Positions 25,308 through 32,916 of a stretch of 32,916 nt of DNA are shown here, piece after piece. Under the pieces are notes generated by a model. It was not told where the DNA came from. It ran no database searches and was given only the letters and a program-made list of their open reading frames with translations. Each line of letters starts with the position of its first letter. Position 1 is the first letter of the stretch. This stretch comes from Chitinophagaceae bacterium. GTDB lineage: Bacteria > Bacteroidota > Bacteroidia > Chitinophagales > Chitinophagaceae. Both the position numbers and the translations under genes were made by a program. The DNA is taken from NCBI GenBank assembly GCA_947455425.1, contig CANGOT010000004.1, forward strand, positions 1 through 32,916, given 5' to 3'.

Positions 25308-27614
25308 TTAATTTCCGTAAACACTTAAAAATTTAATACGCATAATTTTTAGCTGCTCCCAGGTATAGTTATTTTCACTTAACTCTTTTTGAGCAATATC
25401 TAAAGAAGATGTTTCGCAGCCTTTGAAATATTCTATAATATCTTCTTGGTCATATTCATCCAACCAATCGTCAATAGCATAATCAAGATTAAGCTTTGTA
25501 CCACTTGCTGCAATAGTTTCCATTTCTTCAAGTAGTTCATTCAAATCAAGCCCCTTGTTTTTTGCAATGGTTTCTAATGGAATTTTCTTATCTATGTTTT
25601 GAATGATATAAATTTTATTACTACCTCTGTTAGCAACAGTTTTCATGATAAAATCGTCGGGCTTTTCTATATCATTTTCTTCAACATACTTTGTAATTAA
25701 TTCAATAAATGGTTTGCCGTATTTTATAGCTTTTCCTTTGCTTACACCCTGGCATTTTTCAAGTTCTTCCAGTGTTGTAGGATAATGGGTGCTCATATCC
25801 TGCAAAGAGTTTTCTAAGAAAATAACAAATGGGGGTAACCCTTTTTTCTTAGCTTCTTTTAATCGCAATTCCATCAACATGGCCATTAATTTTTCGTCGC
25901 TGGCAGCATTGTTTTCTTTAGAACTTTCAGATTCACTATCATCATCATCGTCATCATCATCAGCAAAAATTGCATTGATAACAATTTTAAACGATGCTGG
26001 TTTTTTTAACCAGTGTTGTCCTTTTTCTGTAAACTTAATTAAGCCATATTCCTCAATATCTTTTTTAATTAGATCTTCCAAAAGCATCTGACGAATTAAG
26101 CTATTCCAGTAGTGCGGTTCTATAATATCTTTTCCAATGCCAAATTCTGCAAGTTTTTCGTGACGGAACATGGTAACTTGTGGTGTTAATCTTCCAATGA
26201 TGATATTCACCATATATTCTGCAGGGAATCGTTCATCCAAGGCTTTAATTACTTTCATCACTTTCACCACATTATCCTTAGCTTCCAGTTTTTCTTTTGG
26301 ATTTCTGCAGTTATCGCAGTAGCCACAATTTCCATCACCCCATTCTTCGCCAAAATAGTGCAATAAAATTTTTCTTCTGCACACACTGCTTTCGCAGTAT
26401 GCAACTGTTTCATTGATTAATTGTGTGGTAACTTCTCTTTCACTCAGTGGTTTATCACGCATTAAGTGCTCAAGCTTGTGAACGTCTTTGTGAGAGTAGT
26501 ATAAAATACAATTTCCTTCGAGTCCATCTCTTCCTGCACGACCAGTTTCCTGATAATAATTTTCGATGGATTTAGGAATATTATAATGAATAACAAATCG
26601 GATATCTGGTTTATCAATACCCATTCCAAATGCTATGGTAGCCACAATTACCTGTACTTCTTCATTTAAAAAATCATCCTGTCTTTCTGCTCTTAATTTT
26701 TGATCAAGTCCTGCGTGGTAGGCAACAGCTTTAATATTATTGGCCACTAAAACTTCTGCAAGTTCTTCGGTAGTTCTTCGGTTTAACGTATAAATAATTC
26801 CACTTTTGCCTTTATGTTGCGAAATGAATTTAGTGATATGTTTAATCGTTTGTTCTTTTTTTAACTTAGGTTGAATTTCGTAGTAAAGATTCGTTCTGTT
26901 AAAAGAAGAAATAAAAATATTGGGACGTCTTAATCCTAAATTTTTAACAATATCACTTTGTACTTTTGGTGTTGCTGTAGCAGTTAATGCAATAACAGGA
27001 ATGGTAGGAGCAATAATATCCATCATTTCTCTTAAACGACGGTATTCTGGTCTAAAATCATGACCCCATTCACTAATACAATGTGCTTCATCTACTGCAA
27101 AAAATGAAATGTTTAAATCTGCAAAAAAATCAAGGTTTTCTTGTTTTGTGAGTGTTTCAGGGGCAACATATAAAAGTTTTGTATTGCCACCTAACAAATC
27201 ATCTTTTACAGCTTTTATCTGTGTTTTATTCAACGATGAATTTAAGAAGTGAGCAACATCATCTTGCTCGCTATACCCACGAATTAAATCAACCTGGTTT
27301 TTCATTAATGCAATTAGTGGAGAAACAATAATGGCAACACCAGGAACAATCATCGCAGGTAATTGATAACATAAACTCTTACCTCCACCCGTTGGCATTA
27401 TAACAAAAGTGTCATGACCACTTAGTAAACTATTGATTGATTTTTCCTGAGTACCTTTAAATTCAGTAAACCCAAAGTACTTCTTTAGACCCTCGAAAAT
27501 TCCCATTTCAGGATGAAGTGGTTTAATGTTGTCTAAATCGGCCTGACTAAGTTTTGGTGTACTTCTTTTGGTGGGTTGTTTTTTTGGCTGGGGTTTTCTT
27601 ACTGTTGTTATCAT
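25308..27614 (-). CDS. recQ: ATP-dependent DNA helicase RecQ
   Basis: RecQ is a 3'-5' DNA helicase that processes stalled forks and recombination ends. The 768-residue protein has Walker A MPTGGGKS (73-80), the DEAH box in [23 protein letters not shown], helicase motif VI ([12 protein letters not shown]), the four-cysteine zinc site (CESSVCRR ... CGYCDNC), a winged-helix region and an HRDC domain ([19 protein letters not shown] ... [17 protein letters not shown]). A run of eight Asp followed by Ser/Glu sits between the winged helix and HRDC, and ~100 extra residues follow HRDC ([19 protein letters not shown]...), making it longer than the ~610-aa E. coli enzyme. The extended C-terminus resembles the HTH_40 domain of many RecQ homologues. 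Confidence 0.96.
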   Translation of the reverse strand: MITTVRKPQPKKQPTKRSTPKLSQADLDNIKPLHPEMGIFEGLKKYFGFTEFKGTQEKSINSLLSGHDTFVIMPTGGGKSLCYQLPAMIVPGVAIIVSPLIALMKNQVDLIRGYSEQDDVAHFLNSSLNKTQIKAVKDDLLGGNTKLLYVAPETLTKQENLDFFADLNISFFAVDEAHCISEWGHDFRPEYRRLREMMDIIAPTIPVIALTATATPKVQSDIVKNLGLRRPNIFISSFNRTNLYYEIQPKLKKEQTIKHITKFISQHKGKSGIIYTLNRRTTEELAEVLVANNIKAVAYHAGLDQKLRAERQDDFLNEEVQVIVATIAFGMGIDKPDIRFVIHYNIPKSIENYYQETGRAGRDGLEGNCILYYSHKDVHKLEHLMRDKPLSEREVTTQLINETVAYCESSVCRRKILLHYFGEEWGDGNCGYCDNCRNPKEKLEAKDNVVKVMKVIKALDERFPAEYMVNIIIGRLTPQVTMFRHEKLAEFGIGKDIIEPHYWNSLIRQMLLEDLIKKDIEEYGLIKFTEKGQHWLKKPASFKIVINAIFADDDDDDDDSESESSKENNAASDEKLMAMLMELRLKEAKKKGLPPFVIFLENSLQDMSTHYPTTLEELEKCQGVSKGKAIKYGKPFIELITKYVEENDIEKPDDFIMKTVANRGSNKIYIIQNIDKKIPLETIAKNKGLDLNELLEEMETIAASGTKLNLDYAIDDWLDEYDQEDIIEYFKGCETSSLDIAQKELSENNYTWEQLKIMRIKFLSVYGN

Positions 27615-27706
27615 TGGTAATTCAAACTATTTATGTTGGGTACAATTCTTAAAATAAAAATTTAAGGTAATGCTTTTTTAATTAATTCGTTTATATTTTT
27701 TATAAT

Positions 27707-27800
27707 CCTCCGGCATCTGGGAAATTATCATTCTTAAAAGATAAATTCTCTTCTGTTTTAAAGGGAGTCGAAGGTAATATAAACCTTGCTTTTGAGCAAG
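27707..27800. repeat. Intergenic inverted structure between rluA-like gene and recQ
   Basis: CCTCCGGC (27707-27714) can pair with GTCGAAGG (27767-27774) with one mismatch and one G-U across a 52-nt spacer, followed by a small hairpin CTTGC/GCAAG (27785-27800) and a T-run. The GC-richer arms stand out from the AT-rich surroundings. It may be a dispersed repeat remnant or a structured RNA. It is the only content seen in the 258-nt gap. Confidence 0.35.
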
Positions 27801-27872
27801 CAATTTTTTTAAAAAATATAGATTATTCTGTTCTGCGAAAAAACAACCAGAATTATACTGAAGTTTGAATTA

Positions 27873-28589
27873 TTAGATTCTTTTATCTAACTGTTGCAAT
27901 AAGGCTCTGATATCTTTTGGGGGTTCTGCTATTAAATCAATTTTTTTATCTTTCCAATCAAAAATTAATTGATAGGCATGCAAACCAACTCTTGATAGTA
28001 TTGGTTTTTCTTCCCATTCTGTTTTAGATAGTTTGTATTTGGGTTTTATTTGGGAGAGTAAAACAGGTTTGCCATCCCCATATAATTCATCACAAACAAT
28101 AGGATGACCAATATGTTTGCTATGTACTCTAATTTGGTGTGTTCTTCCAGTGTGAATTCTGAATTTTATCCAAGAGAATTTTTTATAATCCTTTAAAACT
28201 TCATAAGTAGTTAATGAGGCTTTTCCTTTTCCATTGGTACTCATTTCACCTTTTTTGTATGGATGTTCAGAAATAGGAACATCTATTTCGCCAGTTGAAT
28301 TTATCAGGGAGCCCATAACCAATCCTAAATAATATTTCTCAATTTTTCTTTGTTCAAAAAGTTCATTCAGATTCTTATGTGTTTCTGCATTTTTTGCAAA
28401 AAGAATAACACCACTTGTTTCTCTATCTAATCTATGAATAACAAAAACCTTTTCAATTTTTTGTTGCAGAATCTGTTTTAAAGAAATTTCAACACCAAAT
28501 CTATCTGGTACACTTAAAAGTCCAGCAGGCTTGTTGATGGCAATTAAATCAGGGGTTTCAAAAATTATATCAAGTTGCTTATAAGTCAT
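27873..28589 (-). CDS. RluA-family pseudouridine synthase
   Basis: A 238-residue RNA pseudouridine synthase of the RluA type, with the catalytic Asp D55 in VIHRLDRETSGVILFAKN, the N-terminal IAINKPAGLLSVPDRFG and the later RTHQIRVHSKHIGHPIVCDELYGDG. There is no N-terminal S4 domain, as in RluA and TruC, so the target (23S rRNA or tRNA) cannot be assigned. The start ATG at 28589 follows the decayed S23 remnant, whose final frame runs into this gene's frame. Confidence 0.92.
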   Translation of the reverse strand: MTYKQLDIIFETPDLIAINKPAGLLSVPDRFGVEISLKQILQQKIEKVFVIHRLDRETSGVILFAKNAETHKNLNELFEQRKIEKYYLGLVMGSLINSTGEIDVPISEHPYKKGEMSTNGKGKASLTTYEVLKDYKKFSWIKFRIHTGRTHQIRVHSKHIGHPIVCDELYGDGKPVLLSQIKPKYKLSKTEWEEKPILSRVGLHAYQLIFDWKDKKIDLIAEPPKDIRALLQQLDKRI

Positions 28590-28590
28590 A

Positions 28591-28625
28591 GATGGTGAGT
28601 GGTAAGTAGCGTATGGCTAGTAGTT
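28591..28625 (+). repeat. Left flanking repeat of the S23 remnant
   Basis: GGTGAGTGGTAAGTAGCGTATGGCTAGTAGT reads inward toward the remnant. It resembles the reverse complement of the right repeat (GGTGA ... GGCTAGTG). The remnant's TAG stop and the rluA-like gene's leader lie inside it. Confidence 0.55.
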
Positions 28626-28867
28626 ATTAATTAATTGGCGGTTTTTTTCAGTTAAGATTGTTTTTAATTTTGACAACATTTTAAATACCGATTCTGCATA
28701 AGCGTTTAATTGTTCCAAATCCTTTTCAGTAACAAAATCTAGCATTAAAGTAATTTCAATTTGAGTATCAATTTCTAAAGCAGAGCTTCTTGCAATTTCA
28801 AAAAAAAGTTTTTTCTAAGGCTTGGAATTCTAGTAGCAACTTCTGCAATATTTCTAAAAGCTAAAAA
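28617..28867 (-). pseudogene. Four-helix-bundle (S23/IVS, Avd-like) gene remnant, truncated and frameshifted
   Basis: Reading the minus strand directly after the stop of the upstream pseudouridine synthase gives FLAFRNIAEVATRIPSLRKN, then, after a -1 shift in a run of eight Ts, FEIARSSALEIDTQIEIT and on to FVTEKDLEQLNAYAESVFKMLSKLKTILTEKNRQ, ending in TAG. Together this is the second half of the four-helix-bundle family found as 23S rRNA intervening-sequence proteins (NIAEG.GR ... EIARGSALEIETQL ... KML). The first ~50 residues, including the usual KIWQK segment, are missing and nothing in frame precedes it, so the gene is dead. It is too broken for the ORF track. Confidence 0.8.
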
Positions 28868-29923
28868 CTAGCTTTTCTGCACTCGTTTTCTACTACTCGC
28901 AACTAGCGGTTTTGCACTAGCCACTAACGATTCACCACTAGCCAAAGGTTTCACTTTCTTTACAAAACTTTTATTCATAAACTTCAATAACCTTACTTCT
29001 TTTTCTGTTAACATTCTCCATCTTCCACGATTTACATTTTTTTTGCTAAGGTTGGCAAACAACACTCTGTCAAGCTTTTCAACACTATAGCCAAGCGATT
29101 CAAACATCCTTCTCACAATTCTGTTTTTGCCGTTATGTATTTCTATGCCAAGCACTTTTTTATCCTTTCCATCTGCAAAAGAAAGTACATCAGCTTTTGC
29201 TAAACCATCTTCCAGCATCACACCATTTAATAGAGCTTCAAAATCTTTTTTTGATATTTCTTTATCTAAAGTAACCTCATAAATCTTTTTAATTTCATAA
29301 GAGGGGTGTGTCAGTTTTTGGGCTAACTCTCCATCATTTGTAAGTAAGAGAACACCTGTTGTATTTCTGTCTAAACGCCCTACAGGATATACTCTCTCGG
29401 GTGTAGCACCTTTTATTAAATCCAGTACAGTTTTACGACCTTTAGGGTCTTCCAGTGTAGTAATATAATCTTTTGGTTTGTTTAGTAAAATATAAACGGC
29501 AGTAGTTTTTGCAGATAATTTTTTGCCTTTATATTTTACTAAATCCTTTTCACTTACTTTAAATCCAGGTTCTGTAACCACAGTTCCATTAACGGTTATT
29601 TGTTGTTGTTTTATTAAATCAACAGCTTCTCTTCGTCCACAAATTCCTGCATGAGCAATATATTTATTTAAAGGCATAAGTTCACCAGAGGGTTCGCCTT
29701 CAACAAGCTTCTCAACTTTGCCAGCACCAAATTTTTTGCTTGGTTCGGCTGGTTTAAAAGTGCCATGTAGTTTTTCCATTTTAGCTTTATGGGCAAGCCT
29801 TCCAGCCTCTTTTCTCTCCGCTTTCATCTGGCGTTTTGCTTGTCTGAATTCTTCTTTCTTTTTAGCCCCTTTTGATTCTTTACTTATAAATTTTTCAAAT
29901 CCTTGTAGATTAGGTTTCGCCAT
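28868..29923 (-). CDS. RsuA/RluB-family pseudouridine synthase
   Basis: A 351-residue rRNA pseudouridine synthase with a Lys/Arg-rich N-terminal extension (1-75), an S4 RNA-binding domain (~83-130, PLNKYIAHAGICGRREAVDL) and the catalytic domain with D185 in YPVGRLDRNTTGVLLLTNDG, then LTHPSYEIKKIYEV and NGKNRIVRRMFESLGY. This matches RluB/RluF-like enzymes acting on 23S rRNA; the exact uridine is not deducible. The last 26 residues (from PLASGES) are a three-unit repeat of about seven residues that comes from the right repeat of the S23 remnant, so the native C-terminus was probably replaced or extended. A good promoter lies upstream. Confidence 0.92.
   Translation of the reverse strand: MAKPNLQGFEKFISKESKGAKKKEEFRQAKRQMKAERKEAGRLAHKAKMEKLHGTFKPAEPSKKFGAGKVEKLVEGEPSGELMPLNKYIAHAGICGRREAVDLIKQQQITVNGTVVTEPGFKVSEKDLVKYKGKKLSAKTTAVYILLNKPKDYITTLEDPKGRKTVLDLIKGATPERVYPVGRLDRNTTGVLLLTNDGELAQKLTHPSYEIKKIYEVTLDKEISKKDFEALLNGVMLEDGLAKADVLSFADGKDKKVLGIEIHNGKNRIVRRMFESLGYSVEKLDRVLFANLSKKNVNRGRWRMLTEKEVRLLKFMNKSFVKKVKPLASGESLVASAKPLVASSRKRVQKS
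28897..28952 (-). repeat. Right flanking repeat, forming the tail of the pseudouridine synthase
   Basis: On the minus strand TTGGCTAGTGGTGAATCG, TTAGTGGCTAGTGC and CTAGTTGCGAGTAGTAG are three degenerate ~21-nt units. They face the left repeat in inverted orientation across the S23 remnant and are translated as LASGES, LVASAKP, LVASSRK at the C-terminus of the adjacent gene. Confidence 0.6.
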
Positions 29924-29942
29924 TTTTTTTGTGTATTATATT

Positions 29943-29973
29943 CAAAGGTAAGCTTTCAAACAGTCGAATCAAC
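29943..29973 (-). promoter_or_regulatory. Promoter of the RsuA/RluB-family gene
   Basis: On the minus strand GTTG (29973-29970), 19 nt, then TACCTTTG (29950-29943), a perfect TAnnTTTG. The ATG at 29923 lies 19 nt further on. Confidence 0.6.
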
Positions 29974-29986
29974 AATAGTTTGTTGT

Positions 29987-30424
29987 TTATAGCTCAATAA
30001 AGGTTTCTGTTTTTGGAAAAGTTTGAAATACATCAATAACAATTTGTGGAATAGGTTTCAACAACTTTCTTAGTTTAGTATCTATCCAGGCACCATCAAT
30101 TGTTAATGTTGCACAAAGTTTATTTTCTGCGTTTAAAAATTCGTGCTGAATGGTCCAGCGAGAAGCATCAGGCTTCATTTTATCCAGCTTTGCATGAATT
30201 GTTATGATATCATGTAATCTTATTTCTTTCCTAAAAACACATTCCTCTCTGAATATGATTGGACCAAAACATTCTTGTTGCATCAATCGCATAGTTAGCC
30301 CTTGTTGTTCTAAAATTTCAATACGTTGTTGAGAGCCAAAATCATAATAAGCACTGTGTCTTATATGAAAGTTAGGATCAATATCTGCCCAGCGAATGGA
30401 GATTATTTTGCTAAAAGAAATCAT
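29987..30424 (-). CDS. Hotdog-fold acyl-CoA thioesterase (YbgC/4HBT-like)
   Basis: A 145-residue single hotdog domain with the 4-hydroxybenzoyl-CoA thioesterase-type start (RWADIDPNFHIRHSAYYDF, where D16 is in the position of the catalytic Asp and His-Ile-Arg-His replaces the more usual HVNN), followed by FGPIIFREECVFRKEIRLHD and a C-terminal strand ATLTIDGAWIDTK. Such enzymes hydrolyse acyl-CoA thioesters in the cytoplasm; the chain length is not predictable. The variant DPNFHIRH loop is common in Bacteroidota thioesterases as far as I recall. It lies 46 nt after the TonB-receptor gene on the same strand. Confidence 0.85.
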   Translation of the reverse strand: MISFSKIISIRWADIDPNFHIRHSAYYDFGSQQRIEILEQQGLTMRLMQQECFGPIIFREECVFRKEIRLHDIITIHAKLDKMKPDASRWTIQHEFLNAENKLCATLTIDGAWIDTKLRKLLKPIPQIVIDVFQTFPKTETFIEL

Positions 30425-30432
30425 ATTATTTG

Positions 30433-30440
30433 CGAATGTA
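30433..30440 (-). promoter_or_regulatory. -7-like box of the thioesterase gene
   Basis: TACATTCG (minus strand 30440-30433) is one base off TAnnTTTG and ends eight bases (CAAATAAT) before the ATG at 30424. No -33 TTTG was found at the right distance. Confidence 0.35.
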
Positions 30441-30470
30441 AGTGTTGCTTTTATTTTGACAGATAGATTA

Positions 30471-32916
30471 TTATTTTACTTTATATCTAAAGCCAGCATA
30501 CATAATTCTTCCATTGATTGGTCCCCAAACCATTGATGCATCAAAGTATTGACTATATGGCTGTGAAGCAGCAACGATAGGATTGTCTTGAGTGTAATTA
30601 CTAAGATTTTCTGCTCCAACATACACTTCCCATTTTTTACCCCACAGTTTTGTAACCTGACCACTCATTTGAAAATATGCAGGAGATACATTGCCTAATT
30701 GTTTATCTGCAGGATTCATTGAGGTATTGGGCAGTCGTTTGCTGCTAAACCATTGTGTGGTAATATAAAACTTCCAATGATTCTTAGTTTCATATGCCAA
30801 ATTAAGAAAAGCTCTATGCTTTGCCGTTAAAGGCTTTTCAAGCATTGAACCATTATAATCTGTTTGAACATCTAACCAGCGATAAGCCAATCGAAGATCT
30901 AATTTCTTTATCAGTTCATAGTTAATTTCTGCTTGAACACTATTTGCAAACGATTTTCCAGATAAATCATAAAACAAAATTCTTTGCGGATTAGCATCAA
31001 TATCAACAACAGTTTGGTTTGAAAAATCTGTTCTGTAAGCGTCAATACTAAACGAGCCGTCATGGTTGTTAATTCTAAATTGATGAACCAGATTGAAACC
31101 ATAGTTGGTGGCTTTTTCAGGCTTTAATCCATAGCCATAATTTGTGCTGGAATACAAAATATTATACTGTCGTGAGCTAATCAAAGAACCAACATTTTCT
31201 GCAAAAATATTTGCCACCCTACATCCTGTTCCTATAGAAAAGCGAAGATTCGTTTTCTTGGTAAAATCGTATTTCAAATGCAATCTTGGGGTTGTTATTA
31301 AGCCATATTCATTGTGATAATCGAGCCTGAAACCTGCTATAGCAGTGAATTTAGCGTTATCATAATAAGTGTATTCAAAAAAAGACCCCTGTACAATTTC
31401 TTTTCTCTTGAAGTTAATATTGTTATATGTTTCATTAAACCTTTCATTAACAAAACTTACACCCGTTCTGAATTTATGTGAGGTTGTACCAATGATGGAT
31501 TGATAAATTAAATTTGCATAAAAAGAGCCCTGCTTACCATCGTATTTATTTAATCCATAATATGAGTTGTTGTTATAATCTATAGCAGAGAAAATAAATC
31601 CGATGCTTTTATATTTCTCCTGAGGAAATACATAACCCATTTTTCCTGAAACTTCAAAATGTTGTACGTCAATACCAACACCGTATTTGTTAGTGGTCAG
31701 CTTGTCTCTATCAGCATTAAAATCAACCTCGCCAGCTCTACGATGATCTGTTAAAGCCTTTGCAGCAAACTGTATAATGAGCCCCTTTGTATCCATATAT
31801 TTCCACCTGTTCATTACATTTATTTGACTACCCAAAGGAATGTCTAAAAAACCATCTTTGTTCTCATCGTTTTTTGTTACGACTCCATTTGCGTGAGACA
31901 ATAAGGCTGTGCTCCATTTACTGTTTAATCGTTTGGTAAGATTAATACTTGTTTCTAGCCTCCCTAAATTATTTACATAACTATTAATAAAAATTTTGTC
32001 GGTATTATCTGGCTTCTTTTCTTCAATATTAATCTGACCAGCAATGCTCTCATACCCATTCACTACTGAACCAGTGCCTTTTGTAACTTGTATGCTTTCG
32101 ATAAAAGGGCCTGGAATAAAAGTGAGGCCATAACTATTATACAATCCTCTGATTTCGGGAATATTTTCTGTGGTGATTTGAGTATAGTTGCCCGACAAAC
32201 CCAATAGCTGTATTTGCTTCATTCCAGTTACAGCATCACTATAACTAACATCAACTGATGGGCTGGTTTCAAAGCTCTCAGAAAGGTTGCAGCAAGCAGC
32301 TTTTGTTAGTTCTTTTGAGGTGATGTTTAATGTATTTAAAGTGCTAACAGTTGATACGTAACTTGCAAAGTTTTTTGAGGTAAGCGTAATTTCTTTCAAT
32401 TCGGCACCATTAGCTGTTTTTAATATAACTTTTACATTGTTTGCATCTATTATACTTATTGTATCTGTTTTATATCCAAGACAACGAATGCTGAGCCGCA
32501 TGGGTAAACTACCTGTAATTTTAAATACACCAAAACTATCTGTCATTACCACAGTTGCATCATTCAAAGAATAAATAGTTGCTCTGTTAATTGGATTGAA
32601 TTTCCCTTTTTTATCCTCCTCTAAAACAATACCTGTGATAATATTTGTACTTTTAGAATGATTAATTTGAGTCTTTACTGTATCAATCTTTAGTGAAGGA
32701 ATGATATTCTTTAAGTTCGTTTCAATAACTTGTGAATCTTGTTTTTTAGGTCTTTCATAATGGCAGCAATCGGGTAGTTTTTTATATACATCATCATTGG
32801 CTGTAAAACCCTCACTATCGTGTCCAATATTTGCCAGTTTTTTTTGTATCATCACTTTCGACAGTTTATGCTTTTGCATCAAGTGCAATTTGATAGGCGT
32901 CTTTTTTGGCAAGACC
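30471..32916 (-). CDS. TonB-dependent receptor with N-terminal heavy-metal-associated domain, 5' end missing
   Basis: The frame is open to the right edge, so the TTG at 32912 is not a real start; 813 residues are visible. Order: the second half of an HMA (metal-binding) domain (KVMIQKKLANIGHDSEGFTA, then KKLPDCCHYERP with a Cys-Cys pair), a linker, a carboxypeptidase-like regulatory domain (ITGIVLEEDKKGKFNPINRA), the plug (ELTKAACCNLSESFETSPSV; GMKQIQLLGLSGNYTQI; IQVTKGTGSVVNGYESIAGQI) and a 22-strand-type barrel ending GFRYKVK. The receptor would import a ligand across the outer membrane using TonB energy. HMA and the CC motifs point to copper or another soft metal; the HMA CxxC would lie outside the window, so this is inference. 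Confidence 0.9.
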   Translation of the reverse strand, partial: VLPKKTPIKLHLMQKHKLSKVMIQKKLANIGHDSEGFTANDDVYKKLPDCCHYERPKKQDSQVIETNLKNIIPSLKIDTVKTQINHSKSTNIITGIVLEEDKKGKFNPINRATIYSLNDATVVMTDSFGVFKITGSLPMRLSIRCLGYKTDTISIIDANNVKVILKTANGAELKEITLTSKNFASYVSTVSTLNTLNITSKELTKAACCNLSESFETSPSVDVSYSDAVTGMKQIQLLGLSGNYTQITTENIPEIRGLYNSYGLTFIPGPFIESIQVTKGTGSVVNGYESIAGQINIEEKKPDNTDKIFINSYVNNLGRLETSINLTKRLNSKWSTALLSHANGVVTKNDENKDGFLDIPLGSQINVMNRWKYMDTKGLIIQFAAKALTDHRRAGEVDFNADRDKLTTNKYGVGIDVQHFEVSGKMGYVFPQEKYKSIGFIFSAIDYNNNSYYGLNKYDGKQGSFYANLIYQSIIGTTSHKFRTGVSFVNERFNETYNNINFKRKEIVQGSFFEYTYYDNAKFTAIAGFRLDYHNEYGLITTPRLHLKYDFTKKTNLRFSIGTGCRVANIFAENVGSLISSRQYNILYSSTNYGYGLKPEKATNYGFNLVHQFRINNHDGSFSIDAYRTDFSNQTVVDIDANPQRILFYDLSGKSFANSVQAEINYELIKKLDLRLAYRWLDVQTDYNGSMLEKPLTAKHRAFLNLAYETKNHWKFYITTQWFSSKRLPNTSMNPADKQLGNVSPAYFQMSGQVTKLWGKKWEVYVGAENLSNYTQDNPIVAASQPYSQYFDASMVWGPINGRIMYAGFRYKVK

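Noticed and set aside
25920-25990. Poly-Asp tract in recQ as a possible frameshift or assembly error
   Set aside because: The frame is intact through the tract and the HRDC domain follows correctly.
27690-27863. Open frame of ~55 codons after the rluA-like stop (RFILPSTPFKTEENLSFKN)
   Set aside because: No start codon, directly follows two stop codons, and no family was recognised; kept only as part of the structured spacer.
1-32916. CRISPR array, tRNA/rRNA genes, complete IS element, prophage, reverse transcriptase of a diversity-generating retroelement
   Set aside because: None was seen on reading both strands; in particular no RT accompanies the Avd-like S23 remnant.

Overview
The window is a chromosomal segment of a low-GC, Gram-negative Bacteroidota bacterium, probably from the Chitinophagaceae or a close relative. 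This rests on several signs: Omp85 and TonB-dependent outer-membrane proteins, Bacteroidota-restricted families (DUF4271, DUF3050), promoters of the TTTG / TAnnTTTG type, A-rich leaders without Shine-Dalgarno sequences, and an rsfS-ftsH-LUD gene order. The taxon is inferred, not proven. No rRNA, tRNA, CRISPR array, complete insertion sequence or prophage was seen.

Layout. 1-2848 (+): the 3' end of a class D beta-lactamase gene, murF, and a class III aminotransferase. 2914-4593 (-): a DUF3050 heme-oxygenase-fold protein and an AIM24-family protein. 4826-6316 (+): rpoN. 6318-14170 (-): a run of five envelope or haem genes, transcribed in the order RND/MMPL exporter, Omp85-like protein, second Omp85-like protein, DUF4271, hemD. 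14322-16740: a DUF420 membrane protein (+), a transmembrane-only ABC protein (-) and an enoyl-CoA hydratase (+). 17100-19504 (+): dnaB and rsmE, with a large inverted repeat between them. 19645-20406 (-): birA. 20509-24281 (+): rsfS, ftsH, a small antitoxin-like gene, a MazF/PemK toxin and a LUD-domain gene, spaced so tightly that they look like one transcript. 24285-30424 (-): kdsD-like sugar-phosphate isomerase, recQ, two pseudouridine synthases and a hotdog thioesterase. 30471-32916 (-): a TonB-dependent receptor that runs off the right edge and carries the remains of an N-terminal heavy-metal-associated domain.

Most of the window is housekeeping: cell wall (murF), LPS Kdo supply (kdsD), replication and repair (dnaB, recQ), ribosome maintenance (rsmE, rsfS, rluA- and rluB-type enzymes), biotinylation, haem synthesis, sigma-54 and FtsH proteolysis. 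The accessory signals are: a toxin-antitoxin pair set into the ftsH-LUD operon with stop/start overlap; a decayed, frameshifted four-helix-bundle (S23/IVS) gene between inward-facing inverted repeats, one of which forms the tail of the neighbouring pseudouridine synthase; an imperfect palindrome with 30-bp arms behind dnaB; an RND exporter in one run with two Omp85-like proteins; and several promoter boxes so close to start codons that leaderless transcripts are possible. No complete new defence or mobile system was found. The S23 remnant with its repeats and the ftsH-linked toxin pair are the best leads.
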